Below are positions 1 through 10,766 of a stretch of 64,000 nucleotides of DNA, piece by piece. The DNA is from Magnolia sinica. Taxonomy: Eukaryota > Streptophyta > Magnoliopsida > Magnoliales > Magnoliaceae. The stretch covers positions 22,294,001 through 22,358,000 of the forward strand of contig NC_080574.1 in NCBI RefSeq assembly GCF_029962835.1. Direction: 5' to 3'. The notes under the pieces were generated by a model, which saw only the letters and a program-made list of their open reading frames with translations, was not told the origin of the DNA and searched no databases. Within the stretch, counting starts at the first letter, position 1. Every line of letters starts with the position of its first letter. The translations under genes and the position numbers were made by a program.

Positions 1-101
1 CCTTCCCAAAACTCAATCGGAGAACCATTAATGAACTAAAGAAACAAGATGATCAAGAGCGAATTCTTCAACGAGACTATCAATCAGAATCCAAGTAAAG
101 A
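1..101. repeat. Copy of the ALDH intron-1 segment at 40107-40200
   Basis: This stretch matches 40107-40200 almost base for base in the same orientation, with a few small indels. The match stops abruptly after the shared motif CAATCAGAATCCA; beyond it this copy continues with AGTAAAG and the other with the GA repeat of ALDH intron 1. The homology probably extends left beyond the window. It may be the edge of a dispersed repeat, or of a segmental duplicate that also holds part of an ALDH gene; the window cannot decide. Confidence 0.8.
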
Positions 102-319
102 AATTAGAACTTCATATTCTCACTTGTTCTAAATACATTATATCATCATCAACAAATTTCTTCCTTGGGTTTTAAATTTACATGGTCTTAATATGAATTG
201 ATTTGTTAACATTCTACAAAAAAGAAGGAAAAGAAAAGAAAAGAAAAAAAAAAGGGGTTGATTTGTATGCTTTAAGCTAGATAATTTTCTATTTTCTCAA
301 ACCTTCTTCTGCTATACAG
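102..319 (+). other. AT-rich intronic or flanking sequence before a WD40 exon
   Basis: There is no coding signal. The stretch is A-rich with an AAAAGAAAAG run near 228-255 and ends in a polypyrimidine tract and AG acceptor at 318-319, directly before an exon. Confidence 0.5.
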
Positions 320-423
320 ATTGTTGGTCTAGTAGGAACCCATATATGCATCTCGAGGTGTCATGGCAAAAGAAGTTTGTTTCCTTCGAAAGAAGGTACA
401 TTTTCACGAGGCTTATGCATGCG
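320..423 (+). CDS. WD40 gene, first exon in the window (partial gene)
   Basis: The translation begins IVGLVGTHICISRCHGKRS and continues through PSKEGTFSRGLCM. It is bounded by an AG acceptor at 318-319 and a GT donor at 424-425. It corresponds to the blade just before the DPEAVIG motif in plant F-box/WD40 proteins. The final CG pairs with the C that opens the next exon to complete an Arg codon. Confidence 0.7.
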
Positions 424-797
424 GTGGGTGATTGGACGCTCAAAGTGTTCTTGATGAAACTGCAATGTTTTAATAGCATATCATACTATAATGTTTTGGC
501 TGCTGATAAAGGAAAGCACTTAGTGAGATATATTTGACATACAGGAACTCTTCTATTTTATTAGTGTTCATAGGACAAACACAAGTGATATGATAAACTC
601 GCAGGTATGAATGGATGGACTGGATGATAGTATATATTTAAAATATGATCGACAGTCATAATCAACCAACTTCACCCTTAAACCATAGGACATGATTCAT
701 TTTTTTTTTGACTTTTTTTTTTCCTGCAAAATTGATACCATAGGATCCCCTTCCCTGTCATTCTTATGTGTCCTTATGGGCTTGTTTCATGCTGCAG
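424..797 (+). other. WD40 gene intron
   Basis: A normal-looking 374-bp intron, GTGGGT at the donor and TGCAG at the acceptor. An open stretch crossing it from 346 to 537 is read-through of the preceding exon and not a separate gene. Confidence 0.65.
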
Positions 798-887
798 CTA
801 TATAGATCCTGAGGCTGTTATTGGATACAAAGATGGGACAGCTCGTGTATTTGATATGTATAGTCAGCGTTGTTCTTGAATTATCAG
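798..887 (+). CDS. WD40 gene, second exon, with an in-frame stop
   Basis: The 90-bp exon reads YIDPEAVIGYKDGTARVF, DMYSQRCS, stop, then IIR; it matches the conserved DPEAVIG and VFDMYSRRCSQIIR section of the family. The TGA at 876-878 sits at the Gln position. The donor GT is at 888-889, and the copia element begins at 892, so only four intron bases (GTAT) precede the transposon. Confidence 0.75.
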
Positions 888-891
888 GTAT

Positions 892-1373
892 TGTTGGGAA
901 GCGCGGAAGGTGAGCCCTCAAGATCTGACGGTCTACATGATGTTTGGAACCTTTACAAAGCAGAAGAACGGTACTCCAACGGCCCGCCTATCTACTACTG
1001 GAGCAGATGGAACTATTCACACCTCTGATCCTACGGTATATAGTGGTCCCGGATTGCGATCTATGGATCAGATCGTCCCAAGGACAAGCTAAGATGGACA
1101 GACTCTCGTGCACAATGTTTCTCTCTCCGTATACTCTCAGTATTTTTGTATATCTCATTATGCGAGAGAGAGCGCATGCCTTTTTATGGGAAAGGAAGGG
1201 AGTTTGGATGAGACCATATCATCCGGTCTTATCCCTATCTCCTATCATAAATCAAATTCAATTTTGAATTTGAAATATAACAGAAAAGGAGAAAGGCCGG
1301 AAGATGCCTAAATATGTGGGACCCACCCACTAGTGATTGCTCACCAGTGGGCCCCACCGGCCTACGTCCAACA
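892..1373 (-). repeat. Copia LTR (3' LTR in element orientation)
   Basis: 482 bp, TG...CA ends, about 98.5% identical to 13711-14191. It is flanked on the host side by GGTAT and on the inner side by the purine-rich tract. An open stretch at 910-1267 lies wholly in the LTR and recurs in the other LTR; it is not a gene. Confidence 0.93.
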
Positions 1374-1384
1374 TCTCCCACTCA
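1374..1384 (-). other. Polypurine tract of the copia element
   Basis: Read on the minus strand this is GAGTGGGAGA immediately before the LTR, the usual position of the plus-strand primer in LTR elements. Confidence 0.7.
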
Positions 1385-2115
1385 ATCACATTGTGGGATA
1401 GGCACATAAATTTGTCCATTTAACTCGCCTAATAACAATCAAAGATCAAACATCGCGATCAAAAGAATCAGAGGCGTGGGACCAGCTGGATCACCATAAT
1501 CTTCTCACAGGTGCTTAAGTACTAAGTGACCACCTGACTAGTACTCAATAACCCAAGCTTTGCAATGCTTGTCCTAGTCCGCATGGCCACACCGGATGGA
1601 GTTAACTCCCGACCTGGAGTACTCGGCCAACATACGCACTTATCCAACTTATCGAGTTATTATGAAAACTTGATTTTTCACAAACTTCGAATAAAACCAA
1701 TTTAAAGCAATACTTATATATGTATATGCTTTTTAAGAAAAATACTGTTTGTAAAAGTCTAATAAAAACAACTCGATACTGCCGGCGGATAAGTCTTCAA
1801 GTGCGTATTTATAGTTCTAGAAACTTGGTATAGCTGTCACGGGATCTTCCCCACGTAGATGTGTAATTTGAAATTAATCAAGCCGCTTTCCTAGCATAAC
1901 TGAGTCTGGCCAATCAAGGACTTTTCGTCATAGTACACTAAAGTAGTGACACTCAATCTTATCCTCATATATACAAGATGAGGGTAGCTAAGGACACAAA
2001 GAGTGATCTGCGGGATTGGCTACTCGCACGTTGCAATGATTAGATCGTATCAAAGCAATCTGTAGGTAAAAGGTCCAAGCACGTGGCTACAATCGACGTC
2101 GTAAAGTAGATAATA
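1385..2115 (-). other. Copia 3' non-coding region, outer part
   Basis: About 730 bp between the purine tract and the duplicated flank of the nested insert. No domain or tandem repeat seen. The sequence is moderately GC-balanced and belongs to the long 3' spacer of the element. Confidence 0.5.
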
Positions 2116-2275
2116 CTAGGTGAATGTTAGGTCTACAATACGCAGGTCATTCTACATGAGGTACGACTCATCTCATAGCCTCATAACGTGGCTTTAATTT
2201 CAAGCCATAACATTGATCGCATGTAACAGAATGGTGCGATTATGTTATTCAACTTTATCAGTCTCATCTTCAATT
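2116..2275. repeat. Left copy of a 160-bp direct repeat flanking the 4.1-kb insert
   Basis: It aligns with 6349-6515 at roughly 90% identity, from ACTAGGT through GTCTACAATACGCAGG to CAGTCTCATCTTCAAT. Sequence outside the pair belongs to the copia spacer; the sequence between the pair does not. The repeat is far longer than any transposon target duplication. Confidence 0.8.
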
Positions 2276-3471
2276 CCGGCAACCTTCGACCCTTAACCGG
2301 TAATTGCGCGCGACCTGGATTCTCGTGCCGTCAACCCGAGTCGACTCAACCCAGGGCTTGTACCCTAGCGACCGCGTCGTCGCTGCGGTTCCGATGCCGC
2401 GACTCGCACGCTGATGCGATGCTCTGGTTGGGAGATGTGGGCCAGCGTTCGGTGCGAGGAAACGCCGCGCGTGCGAATTCTGAGGGAATCTCTATAAGGT
2501 GTCACATCAATCAATCGCATCAATCCCATCATGTCAAGTACACATCAACTTTCACCATTTCCCAAGCAACCCCCAAAGTCAAAAAGTTCTTACACCACCC
2601 ATACCCTTTCTTACAACTTTTACCAAAAAAGTCAAAAAGTTCTTACACTCCCATCCCTCTCTCCCATCCATCACTCCATCACCCATCACTCCCTCTCTCT
2701 CTCTCCCTTACAAGTCTCTCTCTCATTCCATACTCTCCCATAAGCAAGTCCCATACGTATGAGTCCCCCATGGTGAGAAAATTGCATTTGTGAGGCCCAC
2801 CTTTCCTACCCCTTCATCTCTCATCTCAACCATCCATTTTTCATCTTCCTCCATCAAAGAGGAGCACTAGGAGCTAAGGAAGCCAAGGAAGCAAGAAGAT
2901 CAAGCGGTGGGTGTTTTTATAGGGTAGATTTTGATGTTTTTAAGATGGGCCAAGTGAGGCCAACCGATCAATGGTTTGGATCTCACTTTGGACCCTAAGA
3001 TGTGGCCGATGGCCCACTTGGATCATCATGATCGTTCCATGATGGGGCCATTCTCCATGGACCCCATCATGATGTTTATTTCCTTGCATGCTTAGGGTCA
3101 TCTAGACCGTCTATTTTAGTGGAGAAGGGATCTCCACCGTTGGATTTCAATTCCATGGACCCACATGTAATGGGACCCACTTGATGTATGATTTAGTGCA
3201 AGGGAGGGCCCATAGTACCGGGGTCCCTCCATCACGCGGGTCTCACTCTCTATCTCTCTCCCTTTCATTTTATTTTTTTTTTATTTTTTTATTTCATTTT
3301 TTTGTTGTTGTGATGATAATGAGGTTATGTGGCCCACTTGAATGGACCCACCAAGAAGTAGGTATTCTATCCGGCCCATTTATAAGTGGGGCCCACCTTA
3401 TATATGTAGTACCATGCCCTCATCACTTGGTGGCCCACCTAAGCAAGGCCCACCTCCAACCAACATAGAAA

Positions 3472-3495
3472 GTCCAGCGTCCAGGGACGCTGGAC
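3472..3495. repeat. Perfect hairpin, 11-bp stem
   Basis: GTCCAGCGTCC, a 2-nt loop AG, then GGACGCTGGAC. It lies just after GGCCCACC blocks, as in the other hairpin-bearing elements of this window. Confidence 0.9.
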
Positions 3496-3852
3496 GTTGC
3501 TGGAAAGACACAAATATCAGACTTTTTCCAAAGGTTTTGGGGTGGTCCACTTATGTAGGCCCCACCTTGATGTATGTATTAAATCCACACCATCCATTCC
3601 TTTCCCAAGCCATTTTTAGGCGTTGAGTCCAAAGATGGGACCGATCAGATTTTCAGGCGGGCCATAACATGGCAAACAGTGAGTTTACCATTGAAATGTC
3701 CCATATTGCTTCTATACACCGAAACAGGCCCAATATTGGGCTTGTTTTGCTTGTCTAGAGCCATGGAGGGCCATTGGACGGAGTGGATTATTGGACGTGG
3801 GCCCCACCTGTGAAAAACCACAGGAAATCTATTTTTTTAAAAAAAAGGCTTG

Positions 3853-3961
3853 GGCAGCAGCAACGCTGCTGCCGTTGTCAGAGAGCAGGCAGCGCCTGCC
3901 GCTACCTGCGTCAGCGTCCAGCTGACGGACGGTTGGGCAGCCTCTCACGGCTGTAGCCGTG
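3853..3961. repeat. Four consecutive short hairpins beside a GGGCCCCACC core
   Basis: Within 110 bp there are four inverted repeats: GGCAGCAGC/GCTGCTGCC (3853-3873), GCAGGC/GCCTGC (3885-3899), CGTCAG/CTGACG (3909-3927) and CACGGCT/AGCCGTG (3946-3961). Stem sequences differ from one another. They end directly against the MITE-like core starting at 3962. Confidence 0.85.
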
Positions 3962-4330
3962 GGCCCCACCTTGATGTTTATATACTATCTAAACCGTTCA
4001 TAGGGTGGGCCACCCCCTGACGTGGTCCCACGCCAAAAATCAGCTTGATCCAAGACTCAGGTGGCCCACACCGTAGGAAACAGTGGGATTAAACCTCCAT
4101 CTTTGAAACTCTTTTTGGGCCCACAGAAGTTTTGGATCAGGGTGGAAATTTGTGTCCACCCTTCATCTAGGCCTACGTGGCCCTATCAACGGGTGGGATG
4201 GAATATAAACTTTAGGGTGGGCCCCACATGGAGCCCACAAGGATGCATGTGTTTCATTACCACCGTCCGCCTGGACGGTGGAACCCTCTGTGATGTTTAT
4301 TTGTTACCCCACCGTCCTGGACGGTGGGTG
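3962..4330. mobile_element. MITE-like core with two paired hairpins at its right end
   Basis: The block reads GGGCCCCACCTTGATG, then the recurring phrases AGGTGGCCCACACCG, GTTTTGGATCA and GGGTGGGCCCCAC in the order seen in the 40-60 kb elements. At its right end the same stem, CCACCGTCC/GGACGGTGG, is used twice, at 4260-4281 (loop GCCT) and 4309-4327 (loop T). No target duplication was identified. Confidence 0.6.
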
Positions 4331-4386
4331 TGTGCGTGCCTGTGATGGTGTGGTGCGTGCGTATGTGGTGCGTGCGTGTGTGTATT

Positions 4387-4393
<7 letters not shown>

Positions 4394-4442
<49 letters not shown>

Positions 4443-4452
4443 ATATTATATT
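4394..4452. repeat. (TA)n microsatellite
   Basis: TA dinucleotides with a few interruptions. The open stretch at 4278-4460 that reads as repeated Tyr-Ile is produced by this repeat and is not coding. Confidence 0.9.
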
Positions 4453-4503
4453 ATATGTAATGTGTATATATTATATAGTATATCATATATAATATAAAGG
4501 TGG

Positions 4504-5170
4504 GGGAAGGCCCATTTCAGTTCACTTATGGGCTAGGATTGAGGCCCACTTTAATGTATATGCAAGGCCCATGGGTCCGGGCCCATTTAATGCATTAGGG
4601 GCCAATGGGTCGAGGCCCATTAAGATGTAATGGGGCCAATGGGTTGAGGCCCACTTGATGTACATATAGGGCCCAATTGGTGTGATCCATTTGATACTCA
4701 TGAGGCCCATGAGATTAGGCCCATTTAATGCATTCTAAGGCCCATGGGTTATGGCCCATTGCAATGCACATAAGGGGCCTATGGGTTAGGCCCATTTGAT
4801 GTACATATGGGGGCCCGATTGGCGAGGCCCATTTGATATATATAAGGCCCATGTGAGTAGGCCCATTTGATGCATTCTAAGGCCCACGGGTTATGGCCCA
4901 TTGCAATGCACATAAGGCCCATTGGTGTGGCCCATTGATGTGGCTCACTTGATGAACATGAGGCCCATATGGTACGGCCCATTTGATGTATTGAAGGCCC
5001 AATGGGATATACCTAAGGTTCATTGCAATGTGCAGTCCCAACATGATTTATGTAATGATGTTCACGTCGGGCTATGCCTTGGGAGCAATGGTGGTTTGAC
5101 GTCCACATTGCAAGTATAGTGTGGTTAAATGTCCGCATTATGACTTTCCCTAAGGCCCATTGTTAGGCTC
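4504..5170. repeat. Degenerate tandem array rich in GGCCCA motifs
   Basis: More than twenty GGCCCA boxes occur in about 670 bp, spaced mostly 15-45 bp, separated by phrases such as TTTGATGTACATA, TTTGATGCATTCTAA and TTGCAATGCACATAAGG. One block of about 140 bp (from 4730) recurs from 4870. GGCCCA is the site II motif bound by TCP factors in plant promoters (established); function here is inference. Open stretches at 4522-4710 and 4779-4982 are by-products of the array. Confidence 0.8.
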
Positions 5171-6348
5171 GTACGTCTAATGTGTAGGCCGCCTAAGCCC
5201 ATCTTTGTTATAATTATCATCTATCCTATATAACATGTTTAGTTCCATGATTCATGACCATATGCATCATACGTATGCTTGATATGAGAAATGACTGATC
5301 ATCGCATATGCCTTCGGGCAGATTGTTTAGGGGCTCCCGTACAGGGGGTGTTGCCCTACATGAGCGCACGATACGCGCAGGATTGCTGCATGACTGAATA
5401 GTGTGATTCATGCATTCGCATTGTGTGATATGGTTACTGTACGCCCTAGCGACATCAGGGCCGTAGCCTCCACAGACGTATCGTGGTTGGCAGGATTGGA
5501 TACCGGAAATACTGTTCTACATGAGGTGCGATAGATATCCCTGGGTGAAAGTCCCTAAACCCTTATGGTACCAGGAGGTTGCTCCAACGTCTAGACCGAG
5601 TGGATGCATGAGCGCTGAGTGCCGATTACCAGACGGTTGCGCTTTCCACTGTGTCGTGGTCGGTTGGAAGGGGGTGCGGCCTTACCCGCCCGAGAGTAGG
5701 GGGCAATGCTAGGCTGAGTCTGACCAGCTCGAGGAATGGGTCCGCTATTGACGAGCCGAGCCCGATATTGGCAGGCGGATAGTGAGGTCTTTTCCACTCA
5801 CTTTATTGCGCGCGATGGGGCGGCAATCTTGCTTGGAGTGTACTAGACCCCGGTGATATCCCAGATTTTTGAGCTGTATTGACATGTGGACTTAGATGAG
5901 GATTTGTATGCTTGAGTTGCATTTCGCATTGCATGGCCTTGGTATAGCCGACATCATTCCTTGCACCGCATGGCCTTGGTACGGCTAATGGTATTCTTGG
6001 CATTCATCAGCATGTTCCGCATTACTCTGATACTGCATAACTGCATTACCACCTTGAGCATACACTTTCACCACCCTCTAAGCTTTCTATAAGCTTATGC
6101 ACGACCGTTGCGTGCAGGTGACGTTGGATCGCAGCAGCGCTGAGGCTTGGACGCGTGGCAGATCATTTTGGAGTTTTGTTCATCTTCATTGTATTTCCCT
6201 TATGCTCATTGTACTTGTAAAGTTTTTGATTATAGTGGAAATGTGATGGAGTTTTTAGTTGTTGTTTGTGGGTTATGCCTTTGGTTATGCATATTACGAA
6301 TTAAACGGATGTTAAAAAAAAATCCTCCTTGTAGCATCCCAGGATCGG
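5171..6348. other. Right half of the nested segment, LTR-like, no gene
   Basis: It includes a near-duplicate phrase GCATGGCCTTGGTA (5932 and 5969 regions), a CGTTGCGTGCAGGTGACGTT block near 6106 and a T-rich tail with poly-A at 6315. This resembles the R/U5 part of plant gypsy LTRs, by general appearance only. Coding potential is absent. Confidence 0.35.
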
Positions 6349-6515
6349 ACTAGGTAAATATCGGGTCTACAATACGCAGGTCATTGTACATAAGATACGA
6401 CTCATCTCATAACCTGGCTTTAATTTCAGGCCATAACATTGATCGCATGAAAAAAGAATGGTGCGATTATGTTATTCGACTTTATCAGTCTCATCTTCAA
6501 TCTTAAAAGATTGTA
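6349..6515. repeat. Right copy of the 160-bp direct repeat flanking the nested insert
   Basis: Partner of 2116-2275. After its end at CATCTTCAAT the sequence continues into the copia 3' spacer (CTTAAAAGATTGTAGG), so this copy adjoins native element DNA on the right. Confidence 0.8.
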
Positions 6516-7019
6516 GGTGGATACGACTCACTCATATCCTCATCTAAGTTCATACCTCAATGTATAAACATTGCCTCAATGTACCTCTCTTTTGCATTCA
6601 AGGTTGGTCAACTCATGCGAGTGGGTGACCGGCCTACCGACAAAAATAGAAATCCTACATGATTTCAAGATAAATGCTGATGATCTACTTACCTAGTTTA
6701 TATTAGTATTCAATACTGAATAAATGGAATGTGTTATTCATTAATGAAAGATCAAAAGTACTACAAAACAAGTACATCAGTCAAGCTTTCCTCATTCCCA
6801 TCTGCCTGATGTGAACCTGAAATAGATCTCTAGCTATAAGTTTCGTCATGGGATTAGCCATCATCTCCTTAGTAGGAATGTAGCTGAGGGTGACCTTCTT
6901 ATCTCTCACTTGATCACGGATGTCATGATACTTGATCTCAATGTGCTTAGATTTCTGATGTGTTTATGGTCTTTTGCTAAGTCAATGGCAGAAGTATTGT
7001 CTATCTTCAGCGATATAGT
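6516..7019 (-). other. Copia spacer and end of the RNase H region
   Basis: Non-coding copia sequence between the direct repeat and the readable RNase H segment. The portion from about 6790 has residual similarity in style to the end of copia pol. No other feature was seen. Confidence 0.45.
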
Positions 7020-7283
7020 CTAATGAACACTTGGTACAACACCCAGACTCAATAGAAATATATGAACCCATACACACTCTTGAACTGCAGCACAACATGT
7101 AATGTACTCGGCCTCCATAGATAAAAGAGTTGTGGATGTCTGTTTCTTACTCGACCATGAGATAGCTCCACCTCCGAGTAAAAATACATATCCTGAAGTA
7201 GACTTTCCCTCGTCGGCATCATTACCCCAAGCAGTATCAGAATATCCTTTGAGCTTGAGGCTTGTATCTTCATAATACAACAT
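7020..7283 (-). mobile_element. Copia RNase H remnant
   Basis: The translated segment has the copia RNase H landmarks: GYSDTAWGND, then KSTSGYVFLLGGGAISWSSKKQ split across a conserved stretch, and LSMEAEYITCCAAVQE. In the family this domain removes the RNA strand during reverse transcription. It is a fossil part of the element and no longer part of a whole reading frame. Confidence 0.9.
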
Positions 7284-8240
7284 TAGGTCTTTTGTTCTTC
7301 TGAGATAACGAAATATACATTTGACAGCTTGCCAATAAGACTATTCCGAGTTACTCTGAAAACTGCTGACTATGCCAACTGCATAGCTAATATCCAGTCT
7401 GGTGCAAAGCATGGCATACATTGAGCTCCCTACTGCGCTTGCATAAGGTACTGAGGACATAGCCAATTTCTCGGCTTCAGTCTAGGGACGCGATTTTCTG
7501 TTTAGCTTGGTAGCTTTATCCATAGGGGTTTCAACAACTTTTGAATTTTTTATCCTGAACCGCTGTAAGATCTTTTGCATATAGGTGGCTTGAGATAAGT
7601 CTAAAATTTTCTTAGGGCGGTCCCTAATGATTTTTTACTTCAAGAATAAAGTTGGTTTCACCGAGGTCTTTCATCTCAAAGTTCGAGAATAGTCAATCTT
7701 TAGTCAATATTAATAATTGTATGTCATTACAGCTATCAGAATATCATATACATATAAAGATAGTATTAAAAAAGATCTCACAGACCGTTTCATGTATACA
7801 TAATGATCTTCTTCACTCATTGTGAATCCAAAAGTAGAGATGGCTAAGTAGAACCTTATGTACCACTGTCTTTTAGATTGCTTCAGCCCATATATAGATT
7901 TAAACAACATGCAGACTTTCTTTGGATATTTTTTGTCCACATAACCCATGAGCTGCATGTATATCTCTTCATCCAAGTCACCATTTAAGAATGCGGTCTT
8001 TACATCCATCTTATATAACTCTAAGTTTAAACTTGCGACAATGGACAAGATCATGTGGATTGAGGAGAACTTTGCAATAGGTGAAAAGGTCTTCTCGTAA
8101 TCAATGCCTTCTTGTTATGTAAAACTTTTAGCAACTAATCGTGCTTTATACTTGTTCACTGTACCATCTGCCTTTCTTTTGATCTTAAATACCTATTTAT
8201 TACCTATCGCTTTGCGATTGGAAGGCAGATCAACAAGTTC
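7284..8240 (-). mobile_element. Copia reverse transcriptase remnant
   Basis: Recognisable motifs are DVKTAFLNGDLDEEIYM and SIYGLKQSKRQWY, typical of copia reverse transcriptase, followed by the YVYDILI stretch that corresponds to the YVDD active-site region. The region is fragmented and looks inactive. Confidence 0.88.
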
Positions 8241-9594
8241 CTAGACTTTATTCTTCTCCATGGAAGTGATCTCTTCGTCCATAGCATTTACCCAATCGGC
8301 CGAGTTAGAAGATAATAATGCATGTTGATACGAATCAGGTTCATCATCATCAACTGCAACGCAAGAGAATATTTGCCCCTTCATATCGAAGTATCTTCGG
8401 GGAATCAATTCTCTTTCGTTTTGACGTAACTCAGGATCCTTCTGATATGTCCTCCCACTGTCCCGGTGAACTATAGGAGTATCTTCATCTTGAGGAGCAG
8501 AACTCCCACTCTCCTGAGATACATCGGGTATTTCAAAAAGTTCTATTGGAACCTTTTGCTTCATTCGGCTTGGGTATCTATCTTCAACGAAGGTCACGTC
8601 TCGGGATTCTATCTCAATCCATCGTCCATGGTCCTCATAAACTAGAACGTATCCCTTTGAATGCATAGGGTACCTAATGAACACGCATTCAATGGTTTTA
8701 CTATCAAGTTTACCTCTATGTTGAGTAGGTAGCAAAACATATGCCAATGATCCCCAAGGGCGTAGGTGGGTTAAAGAAGGAGGCCTCCTAGACCACATCT
8801 CATATGGAGTCTTAGGAATGGATTTGGATGGGACTCTATTAAGGACGTAGACGGCTGTTAACAGTGCGTCTCCCCAGAATATGGTAGAGAGATTGGCTTG
8901 TGCCATCATCGATCTAACCATGTCCAATAGTGTCTTATTCCTTCTCTCTGCAACACCGTTTTGTTGTGGAGTGTAAGCCATTGTGTACTGCCGAACAATT
9001 CCAACGTTTTCACAATATGATTTAAACGTTTCAGATGTATACTCGCCACCTCTATCAGATCGAAGGGTTTTAATCTTTTTCTCAAGCTGATTTTCCACTT
9101 CAGCTTTATATTTAAGAAAACAATCAAAAACCTCAGATTTGTGTGAGATGAGATACACATATCCATAGCGCGAGTAATCGTCAATGAAAGTGACAAAGTA
9201 TTGACATCCGTTTCTGGCATGTACATTAAAGGGTCCACAGATATCTGAATGGATTATCTCTAGTGTGCCCTTAGACTTAGCCGCTTTGGGAAATGGTTTC
9301 TTCGATGTCTTTCCGGACACACTGTTCACAAAATGGCAAATCAACTTTGGATAAGGAGTCTAACAGACCAGAACGTACTAGTCTTGTCATACGATCCTTT
9401 CCGATGTGACCTAACCTCGCGTGCCATTTTTGAGATTCAGATACTACATTTTTATTCGACATAGTAGATAAAGCAAGATGGGCATTATCACAATCTACGT
9501 CTAGAATAAATAAATCTGAAATTAAAATTCCCCATGCAAAGATGAGGTTATTCTGTCTCAAAGAAACTCTAGTCCCAGAAAATCGAATATCAAA
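8241..9594 (-). mobile_element. Copia integrase remnant with GAG-pre-integrase
   Basis: The pre-integrase zinc region is visible (WHARLGHIGKDRM) and the catalytic core begins HSDICGPF, with FIDDYSRYGYVYL and the QQNGVAERRNKTL stretch that carries the final Glu of the DDE triad. A copia-type C-terminal extension follows (SRDVTFVED, acidic linker, WVNAMDEEITSME). The integrase part is the best-preserved open stretch of the element. Confidence 0.9.
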
Positions 9595-9894
9595 ACCATC
9601 AAGTAATAACATAGAAACAGAAATTAAATTCCGACGCATCCCCGGTGCAAAAAGAATATCACGAAGGATTATTGCTTGCCCTATGCGTGTACGGAGATGG
9701 AGAACGCCAATCCCTAGTACGTCTTCAACAGCGTTATTGCCCATGTACAGCTTGTAACTTCCTTTGGCTACAGGCTGAAATTCCTCGAGTCCTCGACGAC
9801 TCTGTGTCACGTGCTTTGTTGCGCCTGAATCCAAAATCCACTCGTTAGATATAGAATCAACAGAAAGGATTTCAGAACAAACGCCTACATACAA
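9595..9894 (-). mobile_element. Copia protease remnant
   Basis: WILDSGATKHVT is the aspartic protease active-site motif (D-S-G) of copia elements, followed by the LGIGVLHLRT and RNLISVSML segments usual for this domain. Confidence 0.88.
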
Positions 9895-9899
9895 AGTAT

Positions 9900-10766
9900 C
9901 TTGTGACTGAAAAATTACCGTCTTTTTGTGAGCACACTGCCGAGCATAATGGCCGAAATTTCCACAGACAAAGCAGATTATATTTGTCTTTTTCTGCTTT
10001 TTCTTTTCATTCCCCTTCTTGAGATTTGGAGGAGGTGTTGTGGTCTTCTATTCTTGATTATTCTTCTTTGCCTTCTTGCGAGCTTTGAACCCTTTGTTGT
10101 TAGCTTTTCGCTTATGGGTCTCTGCTACAAAGGCCTTGGCCGAACATGGCTGAATTGCATTCATTTCAACCTCACGTACCAAGTGGCCACAAAAGTCTCT
10201 GAACGTAGTGATTGAATTAGTATGGTTCAGAATTCTTTTGATTTGGGCCCAAGATTCAGGCAAGGAACGGTGCATGGCTATAATCTTCTGATTTTCAGTC
10301 AATTTGCACCCAACATTCCTAAGGGCACCTATCATTTGCTCCATCTTACGAATATGATCTTTGATGGGACAGCTGACAGGCATCCTATACTCCTGGAATT
10401 CCAATTCCATTGCCCTAACTCTCACATCTGACTTCTGTGCATAGGCATCGGTCAGTGCTTCCCAGATTCCCTTAGCGGTTTCATACACTTCATACGTAAG
10501 TATGAGTTCTTTGTGCATAGTGCTAAGAAGGACATTACAGGTTGAACGATTTTGTTTTCGCCACTTATTATAGCGAGTCATCGCAACCCTATGTTCTTGT
10601 AAATTCCCTTTTTCAGCCAGGATGGGTTCATCTTGACTACATCGAGTGTGTGAAATATGTCGTCCTCGTTCAGAAGGCATCGCACTGCTCGGGACCAGTC
10701 TTCGTAGTTGTTGCCGTCGAAATGTTGTCCTTTTAGTTGTTCAGCGATTAACGCTTTGATGGACAT
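9900..10766 (-). mobile_element. Copia gag remnant with CCHC zinc knuckle
   Basis: The N-terminal part has the copia gag pattern (HFDGNNYEDWSRAVRC, YETAKGIWEALTDAY, LPESWAQIKRIL). A single CCHC knuckle follows near 9935-9985 on the minus strand (CFVCGNFGHYARQC), after a lysine-rich tract. It sits upstream of protease in element orientation, as expected. Confidence 0.88.

Larger units (their letters stand above)
2276..6348. mobile_element. 4.1-kb foreign segment nested in the copia spacer, unclassified, LTR-like in part
   Basis: It differs from the surrounding copia DNA: GC-rich at its left edge (2276-2480), with a CT-rich stretch (2530-2750), MITE-like GTGGGCCCACC blocks with hairpins (3000-4330), a TA microsatellite, a GGCCCA array (4504-5170) and a right half resembling a gypsy-type LTR (5200-6348, ending in a poly-A run and TGTAGCATCCCA). 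No transposase or polymerase domain is visible, so it could be a long solo LTR with its own inserts, or filler DNA from break repair. Open stretches within it (for example 2242-2793 and 5521-5797) have no recognisable domain and biased composition, so I do not call genes. Confidence 0.5.

Noticed and set aside
910-1311. Open frames inside the left copia LTR
   Set aside because: Identical frames recur in the right LTR (13729-14029); they are LTR sequence without any domain.
2242-2793. 183-codon open frame at the start of the nested segment
   Set aside because: Low-complexity Ser/Pro/Leu composition from CT-rich DNA, no domain, and it crosses the junction of the direct repeat.
4278-4460. Open frame reading Tyr-Ile repeats
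   Set aside because: Produced by the TA microsatellite; the same occurs at 47071-47376 and 48777-49022.
9542-10215. Plus-strand frames opposite the copia protease and gag
   Set aside because: Antisense shadows of the element's coding strand.
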